From contig NZ_JAWLCI010000008.1 in assembly GCF_041687215.1 (NCBI RefSeq), forward strand, positions 1 through 64,000: a stretch of DNA of 64,000 bases. Direction: 5' to 3'. Shown piece by piece: positions 16,998-25,103 of this stretch. This stretch comes from Mariniphaga sp041687215 (GTDB lineage Bacteria; Bacteroidota; Bacteroidia; Bacteroidales; Prolixibacteraceae). The translations under genes were made by a program, and so were the position numbers. The notes under the pieces were generated by a model. It was given only the letters and a program-made list of their open reading frames with translations. It was not told the DNA's origin and ran no database searches. Within the stretch, counting starts at the first letter, position 1. The number at the start of each line of letters is the position of its first letter.

Positions 16998-19900
16998 ATG
17001 GCAGCAAAATTAACCGAAATTACTACGCGGTACCATACATTTGTGGATGATCAGGTTTTAACGAAGGACCAGTTAAATGGGTTCATCAGCTATTTTGAGG
17101 ACCAGGACCGGATGACGCGTGCTTTTCTTCACGGAGTGGGAACTGTTTGCGGTTTCAAACTAAAAAATGTTACTGAAAAAAGTATAACCATCACACAGGG
17201 AGTGGGCGTAACTACCGATGGCGACCTGATTACCCTGAGGCAACCGGTTTCGGCTGGCGGGTTGAAATCCATTGAACTGGAAGAGCAGACTTTAACCCAT
17301 TTCCGGAAATTTGAAGACAAATTTGCCGCCTATCCGTTTTTTCGGCGGGTAAAAACCGTTGACGGCAAAACAACAACGGAACTTATTGAAATGTGGGAAC
17401 TGTTCCCCGAAGGGGTTGATAATTCCACACCTTTGGAATCTTTCGAAAACCTGAAAGATAAAACTGTTCTGCTTTACCTTGAATCGTATGCCAAAGAGGG
17501 AGATTTATGCACAACTGTTGATTGCGACAACCAGGGTGTGGAACAGGTGGCAAGGCTGCGTATTTTGCTGGTTTCCAAAAATGATGCAGACTATATTGCC
17601 AATAACGACTCCATTTTCTCGAAACATGATGTAGCCCAAAAGTTTACTATTTTACCTGAACTGGCAGTGCGCCGGGTGGTGCTGAACCAATTGAATACGG
17701 CCAATTACAGTGCACTGAAACAGGCTTATCACTCGGCAATAAACAGCACTAATCTGCCGACAAATCTGATAAACGGAATGGCTGACCTCTATTCCGGATT
17801 TGGTAATTTATTGCAACTTGAACCGCTTAAAAACCAATTTAATAAACTCCCCGAAAACCTAAAAAAATGGGTTGGCTTTACGCAGGCCAATGTTCCGTTC
17901 GATTTTCAGTACCGGTACGATTTGGTAAAAGATTTGGTGGATACGTGGAATGAAATCCGTTGTTTGCTGCTTTCGTTAAAAGAAGAGTGTTTTCCCGACA
18001 TCAATGCATTTCCAAAACACTTGCTTTTGGGGAACCTTGACGAGGTGAATGTTGAGCCAAAACAGAACCGCCATCTTTTTTACAAATCACCGGCACTAAC
18101 CTGCGGATTGAGCAAACTGAACCAATGCCGGAGCCTGATTCAGCGCTTGTTTGAAATGGTGGGCGGTTACGGTTCAAAATCAGGCGAAGTTAAAATTACG
18201 CCTTCCAACAAATTGCCCGAACTGAGTTTCCGGTCAGTTCCATTCTATTTTAGAGTGGATGAAAAATTGTTAAAAGTGTGGGATTTTCTGAAAACCGAAA
18301 AGTTCAGTCATACCAAAAACCTGAGCTACCACCGCGAGAATTTGTCCGGCCTTCCGCAAATTCAGGAGCCGCTGAATTTCAATACCGACCGGTTCGACTT
18401 TTTACGAATTGAAGGCCACCAGGGGAAAAATTACAAAACGGCGCTGGAAGAAATAATCGATTTAAGACAAAGTCACGGACTGGCATTCGATGTAAAAGCA
18501 CTTTCCATAAATGTGAATACTGAAAATCTGAATATAGACGATTACGAATGTGAATTTGAAGATTTGAACATGCTGCTGCGGGCCTGGACTGCCGAACAGG
18601 AGTGTGTATTGGCCGAAGTTTCACAATTGTTTTCAGGATTTAATACGGCTGAGCCGGGAAAAAATGTGAAAGAATCGTTGGTTGCAAAAAGAAAAACGCA
18701 TGAATCCACTTTAAATTTGCTTACCGGTGCGACACGCGAAACATCGGATACGAGAAGAATACTTACCAATCTGGATGCCTCAAAAACCACTGCCGAAAAA
18801 CAATCGAAAGATCAGAAAATATTTAGTGCCTATTCTGCAAAGAGCAACGTGATTCCCGACAACCTGGTAACCGAAGAAAATGCCCTGGGAGTTTTGATGA
18901 AAACTGCTTTCGAGGAAACACAGGGAGGTTCGGTAAACGATATTATTGCCAGAGCAAATAAGCTGGTAACCGAAAATGTAGATCAGGCCGTTTGGGCAGA
19001 ACAGCCTGATATGAAGGAATTTATATTAGACCAGTCCATAGAATTAATGGCTTACACACATGTGCTTTCGCAACGTATGCCAAATGTGCTGGTTGATGTG
19101 AGTGTTGCACAGGTTGATACATACAAATTAACGCTGAAAGAACTGTGTGCACTGGTTGACAAGCTCAAGGTCAGATACCAAAACATCGATCTTTCATCGA
19201 ACCTGAAATCGCTGATGGGAGTTTTGATTACACATCTTTCCGGGATTTGCTGCTCGGCCAAAAAACTTGAAATTTTGCTGGAAGAAATCAACAAACGAAA
19301 GGAAAATATAATTGTCAGGCTCAGGTTATCCGAATTTATTAAACATCATCACGGACTGGAACACAAAGCCGGGGTTGAACCGGGAGGAACGTTTATTCTG
19401 GTTTACCTGAACAAAATTCAGAACGAAATTGTACGAGACGAAAATCTGAGCAATTTAAGCAGGGTTGAAAATCTAACCCATTTAAGTTCGGTTGAAAGCC
19501 TGAGAATTACCGAAACCAAAGCTTTTTCGGTTAAAGATGCTTCGAATCGCATAACTGAACTGGAAAAATATACCGACCTTCTTAGAAAGGAAAATCGGTC
19601 AAAAGATGAAATTACGAGAATCGAAAAACTGATTGCTGAAGAACGTTCCAGTCTTTTTGGAAAAGTTCAGGCTGTTGCAGAAATTCCAAACAATACGGTA
19701 ATTGCCGATTTCTCATTGCCTTATTTGTGCTGTTCCGATTGCGCTCCTGTGAATTTTATCATTCAGAAACCGCCAGCCCAACTGCGACTCGAAAAAGATA
19801 AAATTTGCCTGGGGCAGGACACCGAAGTTCGCTTTGATGTTTCGCCCGAAGATGGTGAAATCCGGTCAAACCCGGAAGTTCCGGGCATGACAATCGAAGA

Positions 19901-21287
19901 CAAAAAACTGGTTTTCGATCCGTCTGTGTTCCCCGAAGATTTGCTGGGTGAAAAAATTACATTTACCGTGAACCAGCAGGTTACTGAAGCTGAACTGACG
20001 GTTTTTAAAGCTCCGCAGGTTGGCTTCGAAGCACCTGAAAGAGCTCCGGTAAACCTGGAAATCACCTTTGAACCGTTTGGAGAAATTGATGGAGCTTTCT
20101 TTTTGTGGGACTTTGGCGATGGAAGTCCAACTTCAACCGAGAAAAGTCCAAAACACAGGTACACGGAGTTGCCTGACAATGAGGATAATTCTGTTACAGT
20201 AAAGCTGGAGGTTAGAGCATCAAATGGTGTATGTACAGCCACAGCAGAACGCAAAATTCAACTTTTTGAAATTATTATAGAAGTGCATCTGGATGGCAGT
20301 GACTTTTGTGAAAATGACGAGTCTCCGCATCAGTTTAATGTGGTCACCGCTGGTGCAACTGCAACTGTTGAAGGACCGGGAGTAGAAAAGGATGAAAACG
20401 GAAATTTTGTGTTCATTCCTGCTAAGGCCGGAAAAGGTGAACACACATTTATTGTAAACGGCAAACCTTCGGAAATTGTGGTTACTGTGCATGAAGTGCC
20501 GGTTGCCAAATTTGAACCTAATCAGGTTGGAAACCAGTTGATTCTGACAAACCAGTCAACCGGAGCAAACACTTTTGTCTGGAACATAAACGGTGAAAAA
20601 TTCGAAAGAACCGGTACCACACCGTTTGTAATTGATCTCCGGCCTGACAGCCCGACAACCTGGCGTTTGGCATTACAGGCAAACAGTGAATTCTGCGGTT
20701 CAGACCAAACCGAAGTGGTTTCATTCAATACTCAACCGGTTGAAAATTGCATGCAAATAACCAGGGAAGCTATATTGAAGGATTTGGAAACCCTGCAAAG
20801 ACTGAACTTGCCAGGTTCCAATTTTGTGGTTCCCATTTGGATGTCAACCAGTCAGATTTATGGAGGCACCGATGAATTTAAGGAAGGCGTACTGAACGAT
20901 TTGGAAAATTTCCTTTCAGGTAAAAATAATGAAAAATTACCTGGACTTTTCGTCGAGCTGTTGACTCAAACTTCACATATGATTATTGAGCTTTCCGGGA
21001 ATCGGGACAGTAAAGAGTATCAGCATTTGTTGCAGTTGTTTGTTTTGCAACTTCAGTTGTTTTATAACGTTTTGGGCTGCCAGGAAAATGAGGTTCTGGA
21101 GAATTCAAAAGAAATTCTGGCAAGATTGTTTGAGCAAATAATATCCATTTTGCAGCAGTTCAGGGAGCGCGAAATAAAATTGCCTGAATCGTTGCGTGCT
21201 TTTATGGAAAACTGGGTCGAAAAAGTTGCCGGTAAAGCAATTCTGGAAGAACATGTAAGATTAATTTTAGATAATAATCTGGTATAA
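16998..21287 (+). CDS. Large eCIS-locus PKD-domain protein, 1429 aa
   Basis: Unusual multidomain protein in the place where AFP-type operons keep fibre or accessory baseplate genes. Residues 1-130 form a conserved-looking head (RYHTFVDDQVLTKDQLNGFI, then FLHGVGTVCGFKL). Residues 130-800 are mixed alpha/beta with no recognised domain. Residues about 800-890 are coiled coil with leucine-rich short repeats (NLSNLSRVENLTHLSSVESL). A Cys cluster (YLCCSDC) at about 910 precedes beta-sandwich domains, including a PKD domain at about 1020-1085 (FFLWDFGDGSPTSTEKSPKH) and more Ig-like segments to 1250. The last 170 residues are helical. There is no signal peptide, so PKD domains here are probably exposed on the particle. 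A cage, fibre or receptor-binding role is plausible, not shown. Confidence 0.75.
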   Translation: MAAKLTEITTRYHTFVDDQVLTKDQLNGFISYFEDQDRMTRAFLHGVGTVCGFKLKNVTEKSITITQGVGVTTDGDLITLRQPVSAGGLKSIELEEQTLTHFRKFEDKFAAYPFFRRVKTVDGKTTTELIEMWELFPEGVDNSTPLESFENLKDKTVLLYLESYAKEGDLCTTVDCDNQGVEQVARLRILLVSKNDADYIANNDSIFSKHDVAQKFTILPELAVRRVVLNQLNTANYSALKQAYHSAINSTNLPTNLINGMADLYSGFGNLLQLEPLKNQFNKLPENLKKWVGFTQANVPFDFQYRYDLVKDLVDTWNEIRCLLLSLKEECFPDINAFPKHLLLGNLDEVNVEPKQNRHLFYKSPALTCGLSKLNQCRSLIQRLFEMVGGYGSKSGEVKITPSNKLPELSFRSVPFYFRVDEKLLKVWDFLKTEKFSHTKNLSYHRENLSGLPQIQEPLNFNTDRFDFLRIEGHQGKNYKTALEEIIDLRQSHGLAFDVKALSINVNTENLNIDDYECEFEDLNMLLRAWTAEQECVLAEVSQLFSGFNTAEPGKNVKESLVAKRKTHESTLNLLTGATRETSDTRRILTNLDASKTTAEKQSKDQKIFSAYSAKSNVIPDNLVTEENALGVLMKTAFEETQGGSVNDIIARANKLVTENVDQAVWAEQPDMKEFILDQSIELMAYTHVLSQRMPNVLVDVSVAQVDTYKLTLKELCALVDKLKVRYQNIDLSSNLKSLMGVLITHLSGICCSAKKLEILLEEINKRKENIIVRLRLSEFIKHHHGLEHKAGVEPGGTFILVYLNKIQNEIVRDENLSNLSRVENLTHLSSVESLRITETKAFSVKDASNRITELEKYTDLLRKENRSKDEITRIEKLIAEERSSLFGKVQAVAEIPNNTVIADFSLPYLCCSDCAPVNFIIQKPPAQLRLEKDKICLGQDTEVRFDVSPEDGEIRSNPEVPGMTIEDKKLVFDPSVFPEDLLGEKITFTVNQQVTEAELTVFKAPQVGFEAPERAPVNLEITFEPFGEIDGAFFLWDFGDGSPTSTEKSPKHRYTELPDNEDNSVTVKLEVRASNGVCTATAERKIQLFEIIIEVHLDGSDFCENDESPHQFNVVTAGATATVEGPGVEKDENGNFVFIPAKAGKGEHTFIVNGKPSEIVVTVHEVPVAKFEPNQVGNQLILTNQSTGANTFVWNINGEKFERTGTTPFVIDLRPDSPTTWRLALQANSEFCGSDQTEVVSFNTQPVENCMQITREAILKDLETLQRLNLPGSNFVVPIWMSTSQIYGGTDEFKEGVLNDLENFLSGKNNEKLPGLFVELLTQTSHMIIELSGNRDSKEYQHLLQLFVLQLQLFYNVLGCQENEVLENSKEILARLFEQIISILQQFREREIKLPESLRAFMENWVEKVAGKAILEEHVRLILDNNLV

Positions 21288-21288
21288 T

Positions 21289-22758
21289 TTGAACGCAATT
21301 ACTCACAGAATAGAAAAGGTGTTTGTTGAGGTAAACACAGGTAGCCTTGAGTCTGCAAATATTATCAAAAATAAAATCGGCAGATTTTTGGAGACTAATG
21401 TTTTTCCAAAACTTGAACAGACACTTGATGACTTTAATCAAACCGGTAGGGTGGCGCGCATTGATTCGTTAAACTTGAAAATTGCCACCCTCCGGGATGA
21501 TTATTTTTCTACCCTGGAATCAGAAATTGTTAAGCAGTTTGCTGCAAAAATTGAATCAGAAATTGGTTTTTCAGGAAGAAAAATCAGTAATGATTATGTA
21601 AACGAAAATGTTGAAATCCTTCCAACAGATAAAAATCGCGAACAAGTTTTTTTGTTTTTCCTTGAAAACGGCCATCTTCCGTGGTTTGGAACCGAAGAGG
21701 AAGTAAGTGAATTTTTACAACCTTCAAACTGGGAAAAAGGTCTCGATAACGAGATTTTTTTTAAACGCTTAACCCAATTGCTGAAATCGGATAACCGGGC
21801 ATCTGAACGTTTTGTTTTTCAGTTAGATAATATTCTGATAAAAGCTTTTTTACTGAAATTGAACCCTCAAATTAAAAATGCTGAAGCACATTTTAATACT
21901 TTATTACAAAGGCTGCCTTCAATATCGCGTCACTACTTTTTTAAGCTTTTATTTTTAATTTCAACCACCGGAGAAAAGCGAAAATTACTGCTGGCTGCAA
22001 ATGATTTCAAAGATTCACTGGGAAAATTTATTCAGAAAATAAATGAAGAATCATCGAGTATGCTACATGCCCATTTAACTGACCTCTTTCATAAAACAGA
22101 TTGGATTTCAGACGATGATAAGGAAAAGTTAACTGATATTATTTTTGCTCCATTTAATATTGCAGATTTAAAAAAAACAGATTTAAAGGAAGCGGATTTT
22201 TTGGATGAATCGCTCAAGGAAAATGAGATTGAATTGGAATCATTTTTTGAAAAGCAGGAAGGTGAAATCGCAGTTCAGAATGCCGGGCTGGTTTTAATCC
22301 ATCCGTTTCTGAAAACCTTTTTTAAAGCGGTTGACTTTTTAAATGAGAAGGGGCAAATTAAAAATTCAGCAGTGCATGTGGCTATTCAAACGCTTCATTT
22401 TTTGGCAACTGGTAGCGATGATTTTTTTGAAGGTAACCTTGTTTTTGAAAAGTTTTTATGCGGAATGCCTTTGAAAATGTCTGTGGAAAAGGAAAGTCTG
22501 CTTTCGGAAAAAGTAAAAGCAGAAAGTCTGCAATTATTAGCAGAAGTTATCCGCCAGTGGGCGGCCCTGAAAAATACGTCACCCGAAGGGGTGCGGCAAA
22601 TGTTCTTCCAACGCAACGGAAAACTGGTTCAAAAAGACAGCAATTTTAAACTGATTGTGGAACGAAAAGCACAGGATATTCTTTTGGATAAACTGGCGTG
22701 GAATATTTCGCTGGTAAAAATACCCTGGTTGAATGAGTTGTTGTACATTGAATGGTAA
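21289..22758 (+). CDS. Contractile injection system tape measure protein (CIS_TMP-like)
   Basis: 489-residue protein matching the eCIS tape-measure family by its N-terminus: HRIEKVFVEVNTGSLESANI, then LETNVFPKLEQTLDDF and RVARIDSLNLKIATL. The body is helical; the C-terminal third (GLVLIHPFLKTFFKAVDFLN, VHVAIQTLHFLATGSDDF, MPLKMSVEKESLLSEKV) is the conserved part. It is thought to set tube length in this class; that function is by family. The start is TTG at 21289, one base after the previous stop. No ATG lies near, and the family motif begins within ten residues, so TTG is well supported. It directly precedes the first cargo gene. Confidence 0.85.
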   Translation: MNAITHRIEKVFVEVNTGSLESANIIKNKIGRFLETNVFPKLEQTLDDFNQTGRVARIDSLNLKIATLRDDYFSTLESEIVKQFAAKIESEIGFSGRKISNDYVNENVEILPTDKNREQVFLFFLENGHLPWFGTEEEVSEFLQPSNWEKGLDNEIFFKRLTQLLKSDNRASERFVFQLDNILIKAFLLKLNPQIKNAEAHFNTLLQRLPSISRHYFFKLLFLISTTGEKRKLLLAANDFKDSLGKFIQKINEESSSMLHAHLTDLFHKTDWISDDDKEKLTDIIFAPFNIADLKKTDLKEADFLDESLKENEIELESFFEKQEGEIAVQNAGLVLIHPFLKTFFKAVDFLNEKGQIKNSAVHVAIQTLHFLATGSDDFFEGNLVFEKFLCGMPLKMSVEKESLLSEKVKAESLQLLAEVIRQWAALKNTSPEGVRQMFFQRNGKLVQKDSNFKLIVERKAQDILLDKLAWNISLVKIPWLNELLYIEW

Positions 22759-22764
22759 TGAGTT

Positions 22765-24723
22765 ATGAGCACAAAAGTAAATAGGGTTAGAAGACGTACG
22801 AGAAGGGAAAAAAGAAAATCGCCCTTTTTTTCGTCTCGCAGGAGTTCCGGCTTTTTAGGCTTGCAGGCAAAGTTGTCGGTTGGGAAGCTGGGCGATAAAT
22901 ACGAGATGGAAGCCGATGCAGTTGCCGATAAAGTGGTGAATCATACCGAATCCGGTTCCAGCGCGTTTTTCGGTGCATCAAATTCTGCTTTTTTTGCAAA
23001 CCAATACGGGCTGGTGCAGGAAAAACCGCTTGCAGGTGAAATAACTCCGTTGGTACAGAAGCTGGATGAGGAGGAGAAAGAAGTGCAGGCAAAACAATGG
23101 GGAAATATCCAAATGCAGGTGGAAGAGGAAGAACAACCCGTTCAGGCTCAGGTAGAAGAAGAGGAGGAAGCGGTGCAGGCCCAGGCAGAGGAGGAGGAAG
23201 AAGAAATGGCGCAGATGCAGCCTGCTGAAGAAGAGGAAGAACTCCAAGCAAAGCAGGGACAGGCCGTGGAAGAGCCCGAAGATGAAGCCTATATTGCCGG
23301 ACAGACAGAGGAAGAGGAGAAAGAAGTGCAGGCCAGTCTGAACGGACAAACCGCCGTTAATCCATACACAGAAAGCAAATTAAAAAACAACCCAGGAAGT
23401 GGAAACAAATTAGATACTGCTACCCGCAATGAAATGGAAAGTGGCTTCGGCGCCGATTTTAGAAATGTAAATATCCATACCGACTCCACAGCGGAACAGA
23501 TGAGCAAAGAACTGGGCGCTCAGGCGTTCACCCACGGAAATGATATTTATTTCAACAAAGGAAAATTCAATCCACAGTCGAAAGAGGGCAAGCACCTTTT
23601 GGCGCATGAGCTCACACACACCATTCAGCAAAAGGGAATGATACCCGCCAAATTGCAGATGACCATCGGCGACGGACACGATTTGACAGCAGCGCGTTTT
23701 TCGGGCAATGCCGATTTGGAAGCCGTTTACGATAATGAACGATTATTGCGGGTTGGCGATTCTGGCGCTGCCGTTTCTCTAATACAACAAGCTTTGATAG
23801 ATGCCGGTTTTTTGCTCCCCCAGTTTGGAGCCGACGGTATTTTCGGAAATGAAACACGCCGCGCCTTGATGGATTTCCAAAGTGCATCATCTTTATCGGC
23901 TGACGGGGTTTTGGGCCCGAATACTATGTCGGCGTTGAATGCTTTATACACAGGCGGAGCCCCTGTACTTCCGCCGCCGGTACCGGTTGTGCCGCCACCC
24001 ACTGCGCCACCTGTGGTAACATCGGAAACCATTAAAAGCGCTCCTGACGGAACGCCCGATACCCTTACAACGGTTGGGGTGGGAGAGCGCGTCCGGTTCA
24101 CGGCCAACACTTCGGGCACGTGGACAGTTTCCCACGGCCACATCATCGGACTAAATACCGGCTCCAATATTGTTTGGGAAGCGCCGCCCACAGCAACTGC
24201 ACCCACCATTACGGTAACCACACCGGGCGGAACACGCGTTGTGCCTATGACGGTTATTGCGCCCAATGCCTTGTCCATGACGGTGAACAGGAATGATGCA
24301 ATTCCTGCCAGAACCGCCGGGGCCTGCATGATTACCGATGTAGTGGTGAACCCGCTGAATGTGAACTTCGGGCGCACCCAGTGGCTCGAGGTTCCGGGGC
24401 CTGCAACCAATGTATCGGGCTACTTTAACCGGTTTGCAGGGGCAACTATTTTCCACAACCCAAACCCCGACTACCTTCCGTTTAACGATAACAATACCGG
24501 TCTGCGGGATCATGCATCGTGGCATGCCGTGCCTGCACCTTTCTCTTTCGGAACCTTCGAGTGGGTTATTCCCAACCGTTATAAAATCGATGGCGAATCC
24601 GACGCACAGGGCAGGATATTCACCAACACGGTGCAGGCCTTTTTTATGTTCCCTGGCGGAACAATGATGATTACCAAAGCGGGAGCTGTAGTTATGCGGT
24701 TTATTAACAATGTAGTTATTTAA
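22765..24723 (+). CDS. DUF4157-type eCIS cargo with peptidoglycan-binding-like domain
   Basis: 652-residue modular protein. Residues 1-50 are a basic leader and a short module (FLGLQAKLSVGKLGDKYEME, then ADAVADKV). Residues 90-190 are acidic Glu/Gln tandem repeats of the EEEExVQAQ type. Residues about 222-292 are the DUF4157 domain with SGFGADFRNVNIHTD and a zincin-like H281-E-L-T-H285. Residues 325-392 form a peptidoglycan-binding-1-like domain (LIQQALIDAGF, DGIFGNETRRALMDFQ). A Pro-rich linker follows, then an Ig-like domain and an unrecognised 180-residue C-terminus. DUF4157 marks eCIS-associated effectors in general, so delivery by the particle is likely; the toxic activity, if any, would lie in the unknown C-terminus. 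It starts 6 nt after the tape-measure gene. Confidence 0.85.
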   Translation: MSTKVNRVRRRTRREKRKSPFFSSRRSSGFLGLQAKLSVGKLGDKYEMEADAVADKVVNHTESGSSAFFGASNSAFFANQYGLVQEKPLAGEITPLVQKLDEEEKEVQAKQWGNIQMQVEEEEQPVQAQVEEEEEAVQAQAEEEEEEMAQMQPAEEEEELQAKQGQAVEEPEDEAYIAGQTEEEEKEVQASLNGQTAVNPYTESKLKNNPGSGNKLDTATRNEMESGFGADFRNVNIHTDSTAEQMSKELGAQAFTHGNDIYFNKGKFNPQSKEGKHLLAHELTHTIQQKGMIPAKLQMTIGDGHDLTAARFSGNADLEAVYDNERLLRVGDSGAAVSLIQQALIDAGFLLPQFGADGIFGNETRRALMDFQSASSLSADGVLGPNTMSALNALYTGGAPVLPPPVPVVPPPTAPPVVTSETIKSAPDGTPDTLTTVGVGERVRFTANTSGTWTVSHGHIIGLNTGSNIVWEAPPTATAPTITVTTPGGTRVVPMTVIAPNALSMTVNRNDAIPARTAGACMITDVVVNPLNVNFGRTQWLEVPGPATNVSGYFNRFAGATIFHNPNPDYLPFNDNNTGLRDHASWHAVPAPFSFGTFEWVIPNRYKIDGESDAQGRIFTNTVQAFFMFPGGTMMITKAGAVVMRFINNVVI

Positions 24724-25067
24724 TGAAATACGATAAGCTAAATATTGAACTTCTGGTGAGCTCCAGCACCATAAAATTAAATGAGGTCACTGATTTTAAA
24801 GTTGGCCTGGATTTAACCAATGAAAGCGACAACCCGGTTCATTTCGAAATTGCGGAAACGGAATTATATGTGAACAACCGGAAAAGTATTGCATGGGATT
24901 TGGCGGTGCAAAACGGGACCATAATTAACCTGAAAATCCGGCCCCGAAAAAGTAAAACGGCACTATGGCCATTAGGTAATGCTTTGTTTGAAAAAGCGGG
25001 GAAATATAAGCTCGAACTCCGGTGGGTAGATATGGTGGAAGTGCAGGAGGTGACGGTAAATGAGTAA
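24723..25067 (+). CDS. Unknown small beta-rich protein, 114 aa
   Basis: The ATG overlaps the stop of the DUF4157 cargo gene by one base, so the two are probably translated together. I do not recognise the family. The pattern of alternating strands (LNIELLVSSSTIKL, TDFKVGLDLTNESDNPVHFE, GKYKLELRWVDMVEVQEV) suggests one immunoglobulin-like sandwich of the kind seen in chaperones and adaptor proteins. There is no signal peptide. Because of the coupling it may be a chaperone, loading adaptor or immunity partner of the upstream cargo; these are guesses. It is separated by 36 nt from the second cargo gene. Confidence 0.7.
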   Translation: MKYDKLNIELLVSSSTIKLNEVTDFKVGLDLTNESDNPVHFEIAETELYVNNRKSIAWDLAVQNGTIINLKIRPRKSKTALWPLGNALFEKAGKYKLELRWVDMVEVQEVTVNE

Positions 25068-25103
25068 ATTATGTATAAATTTTTAGTTTAAAGGATAGTT
25101 TTG

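Noticed and set aside
22787..23349. Minus-strand frames rich in Phe/Leu or Pro/Leu
   Set aside because: They are the complement of the Glu/Gln repeats of the DUF4157 cargo gene.
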